64,000 nt of DNA from Phallusia fumigata (GCA_008931825.1 QXVZ01000327.1:100762-164761); one strand, 5' to 3'; positions 30,301 to 41,949 are shown, numbered from the stretch's first letter. A program made the numbers and translations. Notes: generated from the letters alone by a model not told the origin.

Positions 30301-31381
30301 TCAACTGCCCAATCACGGGGCAATCGATTGTTATTGTCATGAAGTCTTAGGTCTCCACCATGTTCAACACATGCTGTCAAAACATCTGTGACACAACTAA
30401 GAGCGGCTGCATGTGTAGGAGTACTTCCATCATCGCTGCGTCTGTTTGTTACAAGTTAACGTGTAAGCAAAAAGTTTGTGACTGCCAAGAGCTACATTTA
30501 TAGCTACCGGTTTGGGTTTGCTCCAAGGCTCAGTAGTATCACCACACATTTGGTATGCCCCATACAACAGCTCACAAACAACGGAGTCTGGCCACTTGTA
30601 TTGCAGTAGTCATCCACATGACTGTTGTGACCTGTACCATGTTGGATGACAGATAAAAAAATGCACAGACAATGTTTTGATACATAACATATTAATTACA
30701 AACAAAAAGTACACATATTTTCTCAAGACACGCTTTTCCAAAAGAAATGACAAGTGCAACATTATGATCAGTACAATTGCAACAAAGAAACAAATTGGCA
30801 AGAGTTTAATAATTCTTTTGTTTGTGACAAGTCTTATCTTCAAATGACTGAAAACAATAAAAATTATTTATTCGATTGACACAATACTTGTTTAAATACC
30901 AGTCACACTTAAACCAGTGTATCAAAGCTAGTACATTCTGTGCATTAAGAAATAATACCCAGCTGGCTTGCATCTATACCACATAATCAAACCTTAGCAA
31001 AAATTAACAAAAACATTGTTACACAAAACATTATAGGTAGCTTATTAGTTTTTAGTTCATGCAAAAACCACCAAAACCTCAATGGCAGCATTAAAAAGAC
31101 TAACTACTTGTAGTGTAAACGACCTTCAAGTTGTTTGTACAAATCCATATATCTTACTGTCAGAGATTGTGCCGTTTTGTCAAAGACTAAGTTACACTAG
31201 CTTCAAAATGCGTGACAAAAAAAAATACGTAAACCTGAAGTGTCTGGCTACTGTACAACTCACCCGCCAGGAAAGATTGGATTTTTTTGTGTTTTCCTTC
31301 GCTTACATATTGAAACAATTCTCGTTTGAATACATCCAAACTTTTTACTCTTCCCAAAGATACAATGCCGTTACGATGCAT
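21312..31381 (-). CDS. TEX14: TEX14-like ankyrin-repeat pseudokinase
   Basis: Vertebrate TEX14 makes germ-cell intercellular bridges stable and also acts at kinetochores. I model 23 coding exons, 31381-31264 to 23800-21312, in continuous phase (5085 bases, 1694 residues). Order: an N-terminal helix like human (ELFQYVSEGKHKKI); ankyrin repeats at about 50-136 including SGQTPLFVSC, LGANPNR, DGSTPTHAAA and GGDLRLHD; a kinase-like domain at about 240-512; a long Ser/Thr-rich tail with a 2.5 kb last exon. The kinase fold is inactive by sequence: GFIHCCISSHAI replaces HRDxKxxN, and LADFYY replaces DFG; the ATP-lysine region VVTLK persists. Exons: 31381-31264, 30631-30508, 30441-30276, 30126-30032, 29584-29362, 29245-29100, 28823-28619, 28543-28419, 28340-28201, 27538-27345, 27283-27241, 27174-27076, 27012-26949, 26401-26332, 26272-26200, 25556-25496, 25439-25326, 25261-25211, 25113-24902, 24426-24268, 24212-24173, 24060-23987, 23800-21312. 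The exons between 27283 and 23987 rest mainly on phase and splice sites. Confidence 0.9.
24675..24805. repeat. Partial copy of the dispersed family in a TEX14 intron
   Basis: The words ggggctagcagggtagc and ctaccagctgtgaaagttt, then gcatggacagggg, match the right-hand module of the family seen at 26800-26945 and 60270-60330. No hairpin module is present in this copy. Confidence 0.45.
26570..26945. repeat. Copy of the dispersed hairpin-plus-minisatellite family in a TEX14 intron
   Basis: The copy contains gacatgattgtttctgcagg (26628 on), then accactatcacatgttgtac, then the phrase with gacattgtctaaaaatttaaccc, then ctgccagctgtaaaagttt and aaaatgcacg. The order of modules is the same as at 59790-60330. 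Confidence 0.5.
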
Positions 31382-31397
31382 GCCTTGTATGATAGGC

Positions 31398-33234
31398 CTA
31401 AAAACAATTATACGTTAGAATAAATTGCGTTATTTTATTTGCTTGTCAAATGTCGATTAATCACTTAAACAACAAGACAACACACGTTTACCTTCGAGTG
31501 AAGAAAATAGTTTGGTTCATATATCCTCGTAGACGACGATTAAACGAAACAAGATTTTTATGTGAGTTAGTGTACAAATTCGAGACAATGCCAAAAACTG
31601 CTAAAGATATGACAGCAACAAAGTGGAAATTTATGATTTTACTTTACTGTGAACGGGTTTGCGTTGTTTGTTTATTTGAAACAAAGCCGTTGCCGCAACG
31701 CCTTACTTTTAAACACCGTTGTCATTTCGTAGGCATCCGTTAGGTGTCACTAAAATTACGCAAGAAGAGAATTTTTAGGGTTGAAATGTTCTATTTGTCG
31801 TCAAACGGTTGTTGAATCCACAACAATTTGGTATTTCGATTTATTTCGATTACCATGATCCTTGAAAGTGTTTGAAAGTGTAAACTTGCCCGCAATGTTA
31901 CGTAAACAGAGAAATTTTAGGGTAAATTCTGAAATTTTCTCGCTCCTGTGAACCAAGGATGGCGGTACGGTACGGTACGTATTGAGTTGTGCGCACCACG
32001 TACCTCGTTACGGAAGACGTACCGTACCTTGCGATTAATTTTGTTGCGTACTGTAAGAATTATGACCCATACTTGGATGTTAATAAATCCTGTTGTAAGC
32101 CGTTAAACCAGCTGTGGGGAGGAAACAGAAACTTAAATTGGACATTGTAAAGGTTACATGCACATATAAATGCATGTAAGGCATATTGACATCGCCTTTG
32201 CTACTGTCCGTGTGTTGTCACAAAGTTAGTTGACCAAATCGAGTATAAATGTATTTTTATGTGAACCAATTATTGGTCCCACTGCGGTTTTCTTCAAGTT
32301 AAAGCCGTCACAAATACCAACTCGACGAGTACTGTCACCAGCAAGTACTTATGGACGATTTGCGTAATTCTTGGCCGATTTTGAACCGCACGGATATTCT
32401 TTTTTGACACTTTCGATACGCCGTGTACCGTTAACATTGAAAAATGTTTAGATCGAAAAAAGGTTATTTGCACAGAAAAAAAAATTGTTTTTTTGACTTT
32501 AAAAAGTTGTTAAACCAACTAATAGTAACATGAGCATTAACAAATTTAATTTCAAAATTTGTAGGCGATCTGTTGAAAAACCTGTTGTGACGTATAATCA
32601 TGGCTTCTTGATGTTGGCTTCTTGCTTATAATTTGCTGATTAAATCGAAATTTTGTATGCCTAGAACAGGTGTGATTTTGAGATGTCCTGTCAAACGAGC
32701 TACCTGGGTCGTTAGTACGAATGGTGCAAAAGACCGTGTCATGCGAATAATGACGAAGTGCGCTTCTCATTCTTGATTTGCTGATATGATTGCGTCAACA
32801 TTGACTACAAAGCGTAAATTCGGATAATGCAATTGCATTTGGAAAGTAACAATGATCAGCAAATTAATTCTATAGAATAAACAGAAAATTTTGCATTCGT
32901 TTATTTTACTTTGGGCTGTGAACAAATTAGACAATCAGCAAAAGTTTGTCGACATTTAAGTGTCACATTGGGTTTTCGAGCTGTGAACTATTTTGCAGGT
33001 CAACTTTGCTCCAATGTTTGCATTCTCTGTGGTTATGCAACAAAAACAATGTGGTTCATTAGCAAATAGCTGCGATAGCTTGTGCTTCTGTAACTGGCAA
33101 GTTTGTCGCATTTTTATCTTTGGCCGGCTGTACTCGAAATCGCCCCCAAATATCAGGCGTTTATTTATAGGCGTCTGTGTCACCCAAGCAGCAAATGGTC
33201 GTTAAGTTGCAAGGCAATAAAAGCAAAAAAAACA
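31398..33234. other. Spacer between TEX14 and the TGF-beta gene
   Basis: The two genes point away from each other, so both promoters lie here. An acceptor-like TTTTTAG at 31404-31398 precedes the TEX14 ATG and suggests a 5' UTR intron or spliced leader. A small repeat lies at 31953-32065. No further exon or RNA gene is supported. Confidence 0.55.
31953..32065. repeat. Small TIR-type element, truncated copy
   Basis: It starts ccaaggatggcggtacgg and continues ggtacgtattgagttgtgc and ttgttgcgtactgt, like the more complete copy at 47882-48020. The right inverted end is missing. Confidence 0.5.
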
Positions 33235-36200
33235 ATGTCCTACAGAGTAGCGTTTGCGTTGGCTAGCTGCTGTTTGTTTGCAGTGTCTGCATCCAGGTTG
33301 TTTGGGCATGTCCAGCGCGGGGGGCTTAACAGTAACTTGAGGCGAGACTACGCACCCACTCATCGCGACGTGCGTTTTATTCGACACTGTCTATCTGGCC
33401 AAAACTTTGAATCGTAAGTGGTATCAGGTTTTCGTAAAATCATTAATTTTGAGATTTTTGAGTATTTGACTCTGACTCTCAAATAAATCGTTTTCAATTA
33501 GTCCAACGTTGCTTTATTTGTAGTTTACAGTAACAATCAAAATGCAAAGGCAGCAATGACTGTTGGATATAGTTTAATCTAAAACTTTTTGTTTTTTTAA
33601 GATTGCAACATGCGGAGAAATGCAGGGCAATGTTGGACGTTGTATCAAGAATGTCTCAGCCAAACTCGTTAAATCGCCGACGTCGTATGTTTTTGAAAAC
33701 TTTGTATTGTTTTTTTTTAAACTTTGGGGCAGTATTATTAATTGCACTCAAATCTGTTTTAAACGATATATGTTATGATCTATATTAAAATTCTATCATT
33801 GTGTGAAGAAGTTTAAACATCTTAATCTTTGTAATTAGGGGTTTGTAAAAACTTTGTCGTTGCAGGTGAGCGTTCTGTTGCCTGTGAATGGTGTGTGTTA
33901 TCTAAATGCTGACAAAATGCATGACATTGAATTAAACTAACCCACTTAAACAAAACGTTTCCTATTGTTACCCTTTGTGGTTTATTATTGCTGTTGTCTG
34001 TACATGTTTCTAGTGAAACATTGTGCAAAATTATATGTCCGATTTCTCAATTACATTCTTAACATTAACTTACGACCTATCTTGAAAAGTGATTGGTTCC
34101 AGTTTTTGGTTGCAGCAAAATATTGTATTCGTTGGTATGTAACATAAAATCATAATGATTTACTTTCCACCAAAGCTTTCGTCCCTTAAATCTCTAATTC
34201 ATATCTTTTCTCTGTTCATTTCATTTCAGGTAATTTAAGAGAACTTCAGCTGGAATACATTAAAGGTGGTATTAGGGTTAACTTACTATATCTTTAAAAG
34301 TTCTTTTTTATCATATATTCGCTTTGACACAACAGGCATCGTCGATTTGATCAATCGACAACCGGGTCACGAAAGCGTCAAAAAAAACCTAAAGGACATA
34401 GTTGCCCCTTGCGCCAACTATTCAACACTTGTAAGCAGGCAATGGCAAAGTTTTTTTAAGCAAAGGGTGACCAAAAATCCAAAATTTGGAAAAACTATGC
34501 TTCCCGTGTCTCAGGAAACTAACGGAGATACTGTGGATGTCGTATTTTCCCCGCCCTCTGACAGGTAACAAAGCAGGGTCTTTGTGTAAAAATACTAAAC
34601 AAGTTTTTGTTGCGTTTTTTTAACAAAACGTATAAAATGTGGTACGTTTCATGTTTTGCTTTAAACTTTTTTCGTTTTTTGTATCATTTGTTTGAGACAT
34701 ATTCCTCTTTTATGCACTTATGTTGCCTACACTTTTACGTCCACAAAATTTAAAAAAAATTGAGCATAAAAGTAGGACTCGAAGAAGTTGTCTTATTTAC
34801 GTATCTTTCAGAGAACGTTTTGCTAACGCCAAACCGAAATCCGCCGATCTTGTTTTGCAACGAGTTCCACCTTGTCAGATCAATGAGCGGTACGGATCGT
34901 ACGAGGTCACGGTCGAGCAGGTTGAGGAAAACCGCACTTTAGCGCTCTATCATGCGCAGCAGGTTTGCATTACAACTGCATGGACATGAAGGCATTTTTT
35001 AGCAAACCGTAAACACAGTTGACTGAAAGAGTTTCCAGGATTACGATTACAGGAAATTGTTTTTATCGCCATTCCCACGTTCTTTTTTAACTTGATTCTT
35101 AACCTCCTTGTAGCATTAAACCGCAAACTGACGACTTGCAACGTGCCAAACCAGATCTATATACTGGCCAATGGCTAAAGTATCAGCGCCGCTAAATTAA
35201 AATGTCGGTCTACCAGAGCAACGCGATGCTTATTTTCAGGAGGTTTTTTTCTCGGCGCTGCCACAACACTAACAAACTGTGATAAAGCCTTCGGAGTACA
35301 ATGAAGTAGAAACCCTTGTAGTAGATTGCAGATTATTTCGTTGGAGTTTAATAGAAATCATCCGAAATTCCTAGCCGAATTCGCCGTGTCGTGCACGATT
35401 GGTCCTACAATTGCATGATGTGATCTGAGCATTTCAAGTTTGGTAAATATACGCTTCCTTTAACCTGCAAATGTATTGTTTGTTTTCATGCAGGCTAGCT
35501 GTCCAACAATGGAAGGTTATCTTATGCTGGCCAACATAAACTTCCGACCCATATGGCGGTGGTTTATTAGAAACACGTCATCCGTGCTGAAACTGCGAGC
35601 TCGAGTTCGACCTATGGAGCAAATATTGGCAGGTACAGTTAATTAGTTTCGTCTTGTTTGGTTTTCAGTGTCGGAAACACAGCGATTTGAAACGCCGCTG
35701 CAGGTGCAGTTAATATTGTTTGGGTGTCCCTGTCAAGATTATCAATGTCTGTTAACTCTCTCCCAAGATTTTGTCTGTAACAATATTCCTCCCTAATTCT
35801 CAGGTTCCCGTGCCACGGGTGAACGTGTGAACGTTCTTAGGCGGGTCATGTCGCTGACCATTTTGTGTCAAAAGCCAAGGGGTGCACCAAAGCACCGCAT
35901 CCGACAACCTACAGGAAAGCCTATACTCGCCAACATGTCACGTAAGGGCTTGTTCAACCACAATCCATTGATCGACGGTTGCTAATGGCTGTTGTGTCTA
36001 CTGCTTGGCAGGAGCAGCTGTGAGAAACAAGCGCCATGCAAGACAGACAGACAGCGCACCGAGTCTAAGCACAGCAGCTTGCCAGCGAGTCAACTACCTG
36101 GTGAATTTCGAAGCAGAATTGGTAACTATTTTTCTTAATATTCCAAACTTGGTTTTCCTTTTTATTAACTATCTTATTGCATGGAAGCACGGATCTGTGT

Positions 36201-36844
36201 ATCCTCGAAACTTTGACGTAGGTGAGTGCACCGGGGTTTGCTCGTATCCAATGTCAGACCACTTGAACCCTACAAACCACGCAATCACCATGAAACTGGT
36301 AAGACTGTAACCACCTACCCCGTCATTATGTTAATAGTCATTGCACTGTTTTAACTAAAAATAATCCGTTTCCTCACACTCTCATATACACTCATGTAAA
36401 ATAACTTCTTGTGTTTATAAATCTGCCGTAAAAAAACTTTGAAAAGCGTTGTTGGCACGCAAAATTTGCGTTAAGTTGCAGCCAACCGCGGAAAGATTCA
36501 AGTGTTGTCTAAAATAGACCAAAGTAGCTACGAATCGTATTTTAAAAATCAGAGTGTTTTACTTTTTTTCAAAGAGACGATAGACCGGCAGAAATCGTTT
36601 GATATGTTTTGTTGATTGGCAAAGTATCTAGGATTTGCTGTGAAACATAAAGTTTGACCCTCTTTGTTGCGTTTGTATAAATTTCTAGGAGGAGATTTTT
36701 AATCCAAATCCAGCTGTTCAACCGACTGTCGATTGTGTCCCAATCAGTTTGGGGGATATCGCTGAGCTGCAGTTCAATTCTGCCGGTGACGTGAACCTCT
36801 TGGAGGTGGATGAAGTTGTGGTAAAGCGATGTGGATGCGCATAA
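33235..36844 (+). CDS. Divergent TGF-beta superfamily ligand with six-cysteine knot
   Basis: This is a secreted growth-factor precursor of 443 residues. Coding exons are 33235-33413, 33602-33684, 34230-34265, 34336-34564, 34812-34962, 35494-35632, 35804-35941, 36012-36121, 36188-36298 and 36689-36844, all in phase. A signal peptide (MSYRVAFALASCCLFAVSA) is followed by a prodomain with an RRRR at 85-88, a furin site RNKR at 323-326, and a mature part of about 117 residues. The mature part shows Cys342, the CTGVC pair at 369 and 373, SDHLNPTNHAI at 378-388, DCVP at 407-410 and the ending RCGCA. The usual second cysteine before VP, which makes the interchain disulphide, is Asp407, and the GWxxW segment is missing. 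It has a PxSDHLNxTNHA helix like BMP or Nodal ligands but cannot be placed in a subfamily by eye. Intron 8 is 66 bases, in frame and without stop. Confidence 0.88.
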
Positions 36845-37974
36845 GAGAACACAGCTTCGAAGAGACAGTCATGGTTGTAAGCATAAGGGGCCCTGGCGTT
36901 GAATCTTTTTTTCTGCATATTTGTAAAGTTAAGTCAAGTCAAGTCAAATTTTATTTGCGTTGTCACTTCGTCAAATTTGTCTTTGTTGAACGGTTTCATA
37001 AAACATGGGTTATCGAATCAAGTGCCCTTAAATCAGCCTTTCTTAGTGTAGTTGTTTCTGTGCACGTTTTTGTGTACCGTTCGTGTTTTCTGGCTTTACG
37101 CAAAAAAATGGTACGATAAAATGTCAATCAGCGTGTTTTAGCCAAAAGGGGACACCCGATCTCTGGCATAGTCCGTAAGCATTTGTTATCGTTGGTATAC
37201 CACAAAAAAAATAAGTGTAAAGCACGAAACGGGGGATTAAAGTCGGCCTAGAAAACGCCAATGCAAAATTACTTTAATGGCGTTACGCGATAAACAACAT
37301 TCGCTGTGGGTTGTATTGGTCTGTATAAAAGAAACTTATCAAAATGCTTACAAATAATTCCAGTTTTCTGACAACTTTTTGCTATCAAATATTTTTTAAA
37401 TCTGTGCATACCAGTGTGCCTAAATGTTTTCATAAACAATCGAAAATGTTTTTTTTATTTTGACATTGATAAAAATACATTAACAGGCAGCTGTTTTCTT
37501 ATGATTTTCGACGAAACACACTTTATCCGCAATAATTCACCCCCAAAACACACTTTATCCGCAATAAAACTTTGGGCGTCGTTTAAATGTTGACCATCGT
37601 GTATTTCTAATGGGGCAAAAGAGTCGCGATTCTACTGTATACGGATTTACCCAAATTTCTGAGCAAGTTCTTTATCACGTCCTATATAAACGATTACAAT
37701 TTACTATACAGAGTCAGGAGTATCGCAAAGTTTACGCAGTGTTTTGTGTCTTTTTTAATGGGTCTGAGTATACTGCACGATTTTTAAGCACAACACACGC
37801 AGAATCAAAAAAATACCTTGCATTAATACACCAAGGTCAGGACTGCGGCGACAGTGCTCTTCTTTGCAGCCTCGCGTGTGGCTTCCTAAATGTGCACATG
37901 TGCATAACAGCCAAACACTTCGCAGTGGAACTGTGAAGCGCACAGTTCCATACCAAGAGTTGAAAAGATCTCAT

Positions 37975-38165
37975 TAGAATCACCACCATTGGTAAGATCA
38001 GTCCAACTAATACTGCAACACCCTTAACAGTTCGTAGTGAAAAAGGTTACAATGTATCTTATAGTGTTGACATTGCATGTGGCATGTGTACCTGTCCTGT
38101 TGGTGTCAGCAAAGACAAACATCACAAGAGTCTGATTCTCCATGGCCATGTCCATTCTGACTAGC
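37975..38165 (+). pseudogene. Relic with a SWIM-like zinc-binding segment
   Basis: One frame reads RITTIGKISPTNTATPL, then GYNVSYSVDIACGMCTCPVG and VSKDKHHK before a stop. The pattern resembles the SWIM motif (CxC, then CxH) found in MULE-type transposases and in uncharacterised animal proteins; the third ligand is not a cysteine here. It has no start or flanking exon, so it is probably a fragment of a DNA transposon or a dead gene. Confidence 0.35.
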
Positions 38166-38689
38166 TGTATCAGGGATCAGCATTTTAGAAACCCGCAAGC
38201 ATGCTGGGCCCTCACATCAACCAGTGACTGATAGTCCAGACTACACTGCAGATAACATTTCCTTATTTCAAGAGTGTTCTTTCAAGGAAACTTAGCCTTG
38301 TAAATGTTTAAGAACTCTATCCCTTCTGCTTTTTCTGCTGCAAAATTAAGGCCAGTAGTTTGTTCTTTTGGAATTAAGAAACTCAAAGTTTAGATCTTTT
38401 GTAACCTATATTAGCATGACCAAATGGCATGTAGTAAAAAGTCACTTGCTGAGTTTAGGTGCATTGAGAGAAATTCGACTGGATGGGGGAGGGGGGGTTG
38501 ATTATTAATAGTTTGCCGTAATGTTGAGATGAGTTTTTTTCATTAGTTTTTTATCACGTGCAACATAGGTGTCAGCCAGTGCAGCACGGGTTTCACCTCG
38601 TGCAACAAGTGTTACCGCAACATGGGTGCCATGTTGTGCAACGTGAGTGCGCCACCTACTGAAGTTTCATAAACCTAGTGTCGAAGGAA

Positions 38690-38900
38690 GGGAGTCGAAC
38701 CGGGACTGAACCCGAACCCGCGAACCAGCTTGAGCGGTTTATTTCGTTAAACCTGAACCGAACCCGAACTGTAAATTTCATTTTCTTTTAAACCCGGACC
38801 GGAGCTGAATCCGATATTTTGTTTGGCATTGAACCTGAACCGGAACCGAACCAGTAAAAACAATAAATAGCGAACCCGAACCGAACCTGAACCCTTATAA
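38690..38900. repeat. Degenerate (gaacc)n / (gaaccc)n tract
   Basis: Words such as gaacccgaacccg, cctgaaccgaacccgaac and cgaacccgaaccgaacctg recur in the same orientation over about 200 bases, broken by AT-rich spacers. This looks like a decayed satellite or the inside of a small element. Confidence 0.55.
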
Positions 38901-39802
38901 CAAGCGTTCGATTCCCTGGCCGAAGGTGCATGAGGTGCTGTTTTAATCTCGCGAATCATGTCTTTAGTTTATGTGTTGCATATTGCTTAAATCAACAAAA
39001 CTTTGATAAAATGTTCCGGGTAGCAAAGAAAAATGTTACATTAAACATATTGATTGCTTTGCAATAATCTTACAACATAAAAAATCTTATATTTACCACA
39101 TAAAATGCTTTGTAATAATCTTACATTTCAAAAACTGGTAAACATTCGCAGGTGGCGTCATAACACGTATGGCAAATACTGGCGAACGTTTGCGAGATAT
39201 TTACCAGCATATGGAAATAGGTTGCGGCCACCTCCTCTTGGCTCCTTTGATTAGTAGCGACTAGCGACCACTAGTTATAAAGACGAATATTACTAAATTT
39301 CGTGTGTCTATGTATCATTAAACGTCAGCCTAATCAGTTCGCATTTTTGTGCTTACTGCGTATTTGCTGACAACCAGGGAACTAAAATGCAACAACTGTA
39401 TTTCTATGTTTTACCTGTCCAAACCGTTGAGTAGCGACTGTCGATTGCCGAATGAACGAGTTGTATAGTAGTGTACACCAAGCATGTCAAACATAAGCAA
39501 GTCTTCTGCTCATTTCTGTCAAAATTTATGATTTTTTGATTGAATATGCCCAAATCTCATAATTTTTTTAATAAATATCCCAAAATCAATCGCTTTTCTG
39601 TAGTAAGACCGTGTAGGCAACAGCTCCGCTAGAGGGTATGACGAGATCAGATGGTCTGGATCTGGCGCCAGAACCAAACTGAGTATGACATGCCTGGTGT
39701 TACGCTATGCTGCGTGAGTTTTGTACACAAAGGTAGGGTGGCGGAGAAAGAAGTCAAAATCAAGGCTAACGTCAAACTGTGAACCAGTAAAAGGAAAAAA
39801 AT

Positions 39803-40681
39803 ATGAAGAAACAAAAGAAATCACCCAAAAAGGAAGTTAAAGATCAAGCACAGCACAAAATGAGTATCATTACATATGTTGCTGTGTTAGGAGCTGTCAT
39901 TGGGGTTTGGATAATTTATGTATTTTCAGAAAACAGAACCTTTGCGTCAAGAAGTGAATTTATCACTTCCAAGAATGAGAGAGTATCTTGCTCAGCAGAT
40001 TACAAAAATTATCCTGTTTTTAAACAATGTACACCAATTACTTTGTGTGGTAGATGTGTTAAAGATGGTCTCATAAATAAAATAGAGCTGTCTCTGTTAA
40101 CTCGCTTAGCAAAAAAGGGTTTTAGTTATGGGGGATCATTTGGTGGTGCATCAATTTTGGACTTGCACTCTGGTGCATTATCAGCAGGCGACAAATTTGT
40201 GAACATTCACAAAGTTTTAAACCAGTCTCAGCTTGCTGATTTGTTTTCTGGTGATGTACTAAAAGTGTATAAAGAAGTCAAAAACAAGATCAAGACTGCT
40301 ATCACAAAAGAATTTGACATTGACCCTGTAAATTTATTTTTGACCAAACCTACTTTCTTTTCCCAAATGACTTCCAAACCAGCACACACCCAGCATGATG
40401 AATATTGGCACAGCCACATAGATAAAATTCAATATGGATCCTTTGATTACACCTCACTGCTATATCTAAGTGACTATGGCATTGATTTCAAAGGTGGCCA
40501 GTTTGTTTTTGATGATAAAAATGTTACTGTGGAACCTAAAGTGGGAAGAGTCTCCTTTTTTACATCTGGTTCTGAAAACCCACATCATGTTGAAAAAGTG
40601 ACTGATGGTATAAGGTATGCAATGACTGTTTCATTTACGTGTGACCCCAAGCACAGCATTGAGGACACCCTGTGGCAATAA
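39803..40681 (+). CDS. OGFOD3: OGFOD3-type 2-oxoglutarate/iron dioxygenase, membrane anchored
   Basis: The family is predicted to hydroxylate proteins or other substrates in the secretory pathway; the substrate is not known. One exon encodes 292 residues, near the human size. A Lys-rich cytosolic N-terminus is followed by one membrane segment (about 22-41, ITYVAVLGAVIGVWIIYVF), giving a type II protein with a lumenal catalytic domain. The iron and cosubstrate residues are visible: HxD as His205-Ile-Asp207 in EYWHSHIDK, the distal His261 in SENPHHVEKV, and Arg271 in RYAMTV. The block THAHxQHDEYWH-type, TSLLYLSDY, GGQFVF and GRVSFFTSGSEN closely follow human OGFOD3. The poly(A) signal AATAAA at 40677-40682 overlaps the stop codon. 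Confidence 0.93.
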   Translation: MKKQKKSPKKEVKDQAQHKMSIITYVAVLGAVIGVWIIYVFSENRTFASRSEFITSKNERVSCSADYKNYPVFKQCTPITLCGRCVKDGLINKIELSLLTRLAKKGFSYGGSFGGASILDLHSGALSAGDKFVNIHKVLNQSQLADLFSGDVLKVYKEVKNKIKTAITKEFDIDPVNLFLTKPTFFSQMTSKPAHTQHDEYWHSHIDKIQYGSFDYTSLLYLSDYGIDFKGGQFVFDDKNVTVEPKVGRVSFFTSGSENPHHVEKVTDGIRYAMTVSFTCDPKHSIEDTLWQ

Positions 40682-40682
40682 A

Positions 40683-41640
40683 TATTTTAACACAATGATA
40701 CGCTATGCATGTTTGTTTGGAGAATATCATCGTAGAGACAATTGTATTCTCAGGCTGCCTGCTAGTTTATCGATGCAGTGTGTGTTGTATCACTAAGTAA
40801 GGATAATCATGTTAACAGCAAGGTTGTACACGCTTCTAAACAGACTTGTTTAACATATTTTTATGCATAACTGGCAAATTTACCATTGAAAGCTATGTAG
40901 CCAAATTTTATATGACAGTTAGGAAATTGGGAAACTTATGGATACTGCAATTGTAGTGTTTAGTATTTAATTTGTTCCAACTAGGTTACAACGGAACAAC
41001 ACCAATGGGTAAAGCTTTAAAGAAACATAAATACTTTGACTGCATTGTCACCATGTAAACCTATCACAAATTGGGACGCAGCACGTGAAAACCGGTTAAG
41101 AAACATAGGCCTGTCAATTCCACGTGGCGTATCAGAATTAAGCGGTGTATACAAATTACTTCTTTCTAACCCGTTGACGAAGTTAGCGCAAACAAAATCC
41201 ATGAAATTTTTAAGTTGACTTTTATTGTTTTAAGCGGGTAAAGACGATTTTAGTGTTTTGCAAGCGACTATTTTTAAATTTTGCCGAATATTTAAAGTTT
41301 GTGAAAGGCCTTTAAAAGGGACGTGCGTAGTTCGGGATTTTCAGGCTATGCTTAAATATTTTGTTGTATTTTTATAGGTACCCGGAAACTAATTAAGTTA
41401 ATTCATTACTGTAAGGCGTGCAACATACGTGGTTACATCGATGAACAATAAAGAAAAAATATCCTGCGCAATATTGTACAGCGACCAACATCACTTTAAT
41501 AGAGTTATTATGGGGCGAATAAAGCAGATTTAGACACTGAAATTCAGAAGCTTTTGAGAAATTCAGAAGCTAAAAGTCAAGTAAAAGATAGGGAGGGGCT
41601 CTGCGAAATGATTTCGGCAGACATTCTTGATGGTCAATTT
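40683..41640. other. Spacer, nothing recognised
   Basis: AT-rich sequence after OGFOD3. Two overlapping antiparallel frames near 41020-41218 have no recognisable protein content. I see no RNA gene or element. Confidence 0.5.
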
Positions 41641-41945
41641 TAACCACTATCACCCCATATAACTTAGTCCAAAGAGTTCTAATTCAGTCTCAGCCGCTTG
41701 TGTTTCTTTAAGCAGGAATAATGAGAAGCATTGCTCAAAACCAGTGAATTTGCTGAAACCAAATTACGGCTACCCGGAAAAACAAAAAAAAATTGTCGGC
41801 GCACTAAAAACGCGATCCTGTATTTCGCTCACATTGTGCAGGAAACGTGCCCGTGTATGGGCCAAACCCATGAGTTACTATCAATTGATCAATCTAAAAC
41901 CAAACTAAAAACAACTAAAAAAGAAACATCTAACTTACGATGAGA
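41640..41945 (+). repeat. tRNA-derived SINE-like copy, worn
   Basis: From about 41675 the sequence gagttctaattcagtctcag and cgcttgtgtttctttaagca, then gcattgctcaaaaccagtga, parallels the better SINE at 63375-63570, including the region of its B box. It ends in an A-rich stretch with aaaaaagaaacatctaac. The A-box part is hard to recognise. Confidence 0.5.
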
Positions 41946-41949
41946 TAAA

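Larger units (their letters stand above)
36845..39802. other. Spacer with simple repeats and relics
   Basis: It holds a short (aagtc)n run near 36930-36950, a SWIM-like coding relic at 37975-38165 and a degenerate (gaacc)n tract at 38690-38900. The reading frame at 37610-37936 has no recognisable content. The OGFOD3 promoter should be in the right-hand part, but I see no defined element. Confidence 0.55.

Noticed and set aside
31450-31743. Plus-strand frame of 97 codons upstream of TEX14
   Set aside because: No recognisable content and it lies in the likely promoter region of TEX14; no acceptor or donor supports it.
36122-36187. Reading the TGF-beta finger as continuous coding sequence
   Set aside because: Continuous reading would put about 40 residues between the conserved Phe and the next Cys, twice the family spacing; removing the 66 bases restores near-normal spacing.
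37610-37936. Plus-strand frame of 108 codons
   Set aside because: No domain, signal or splice context; the composition looks like translated spacer.
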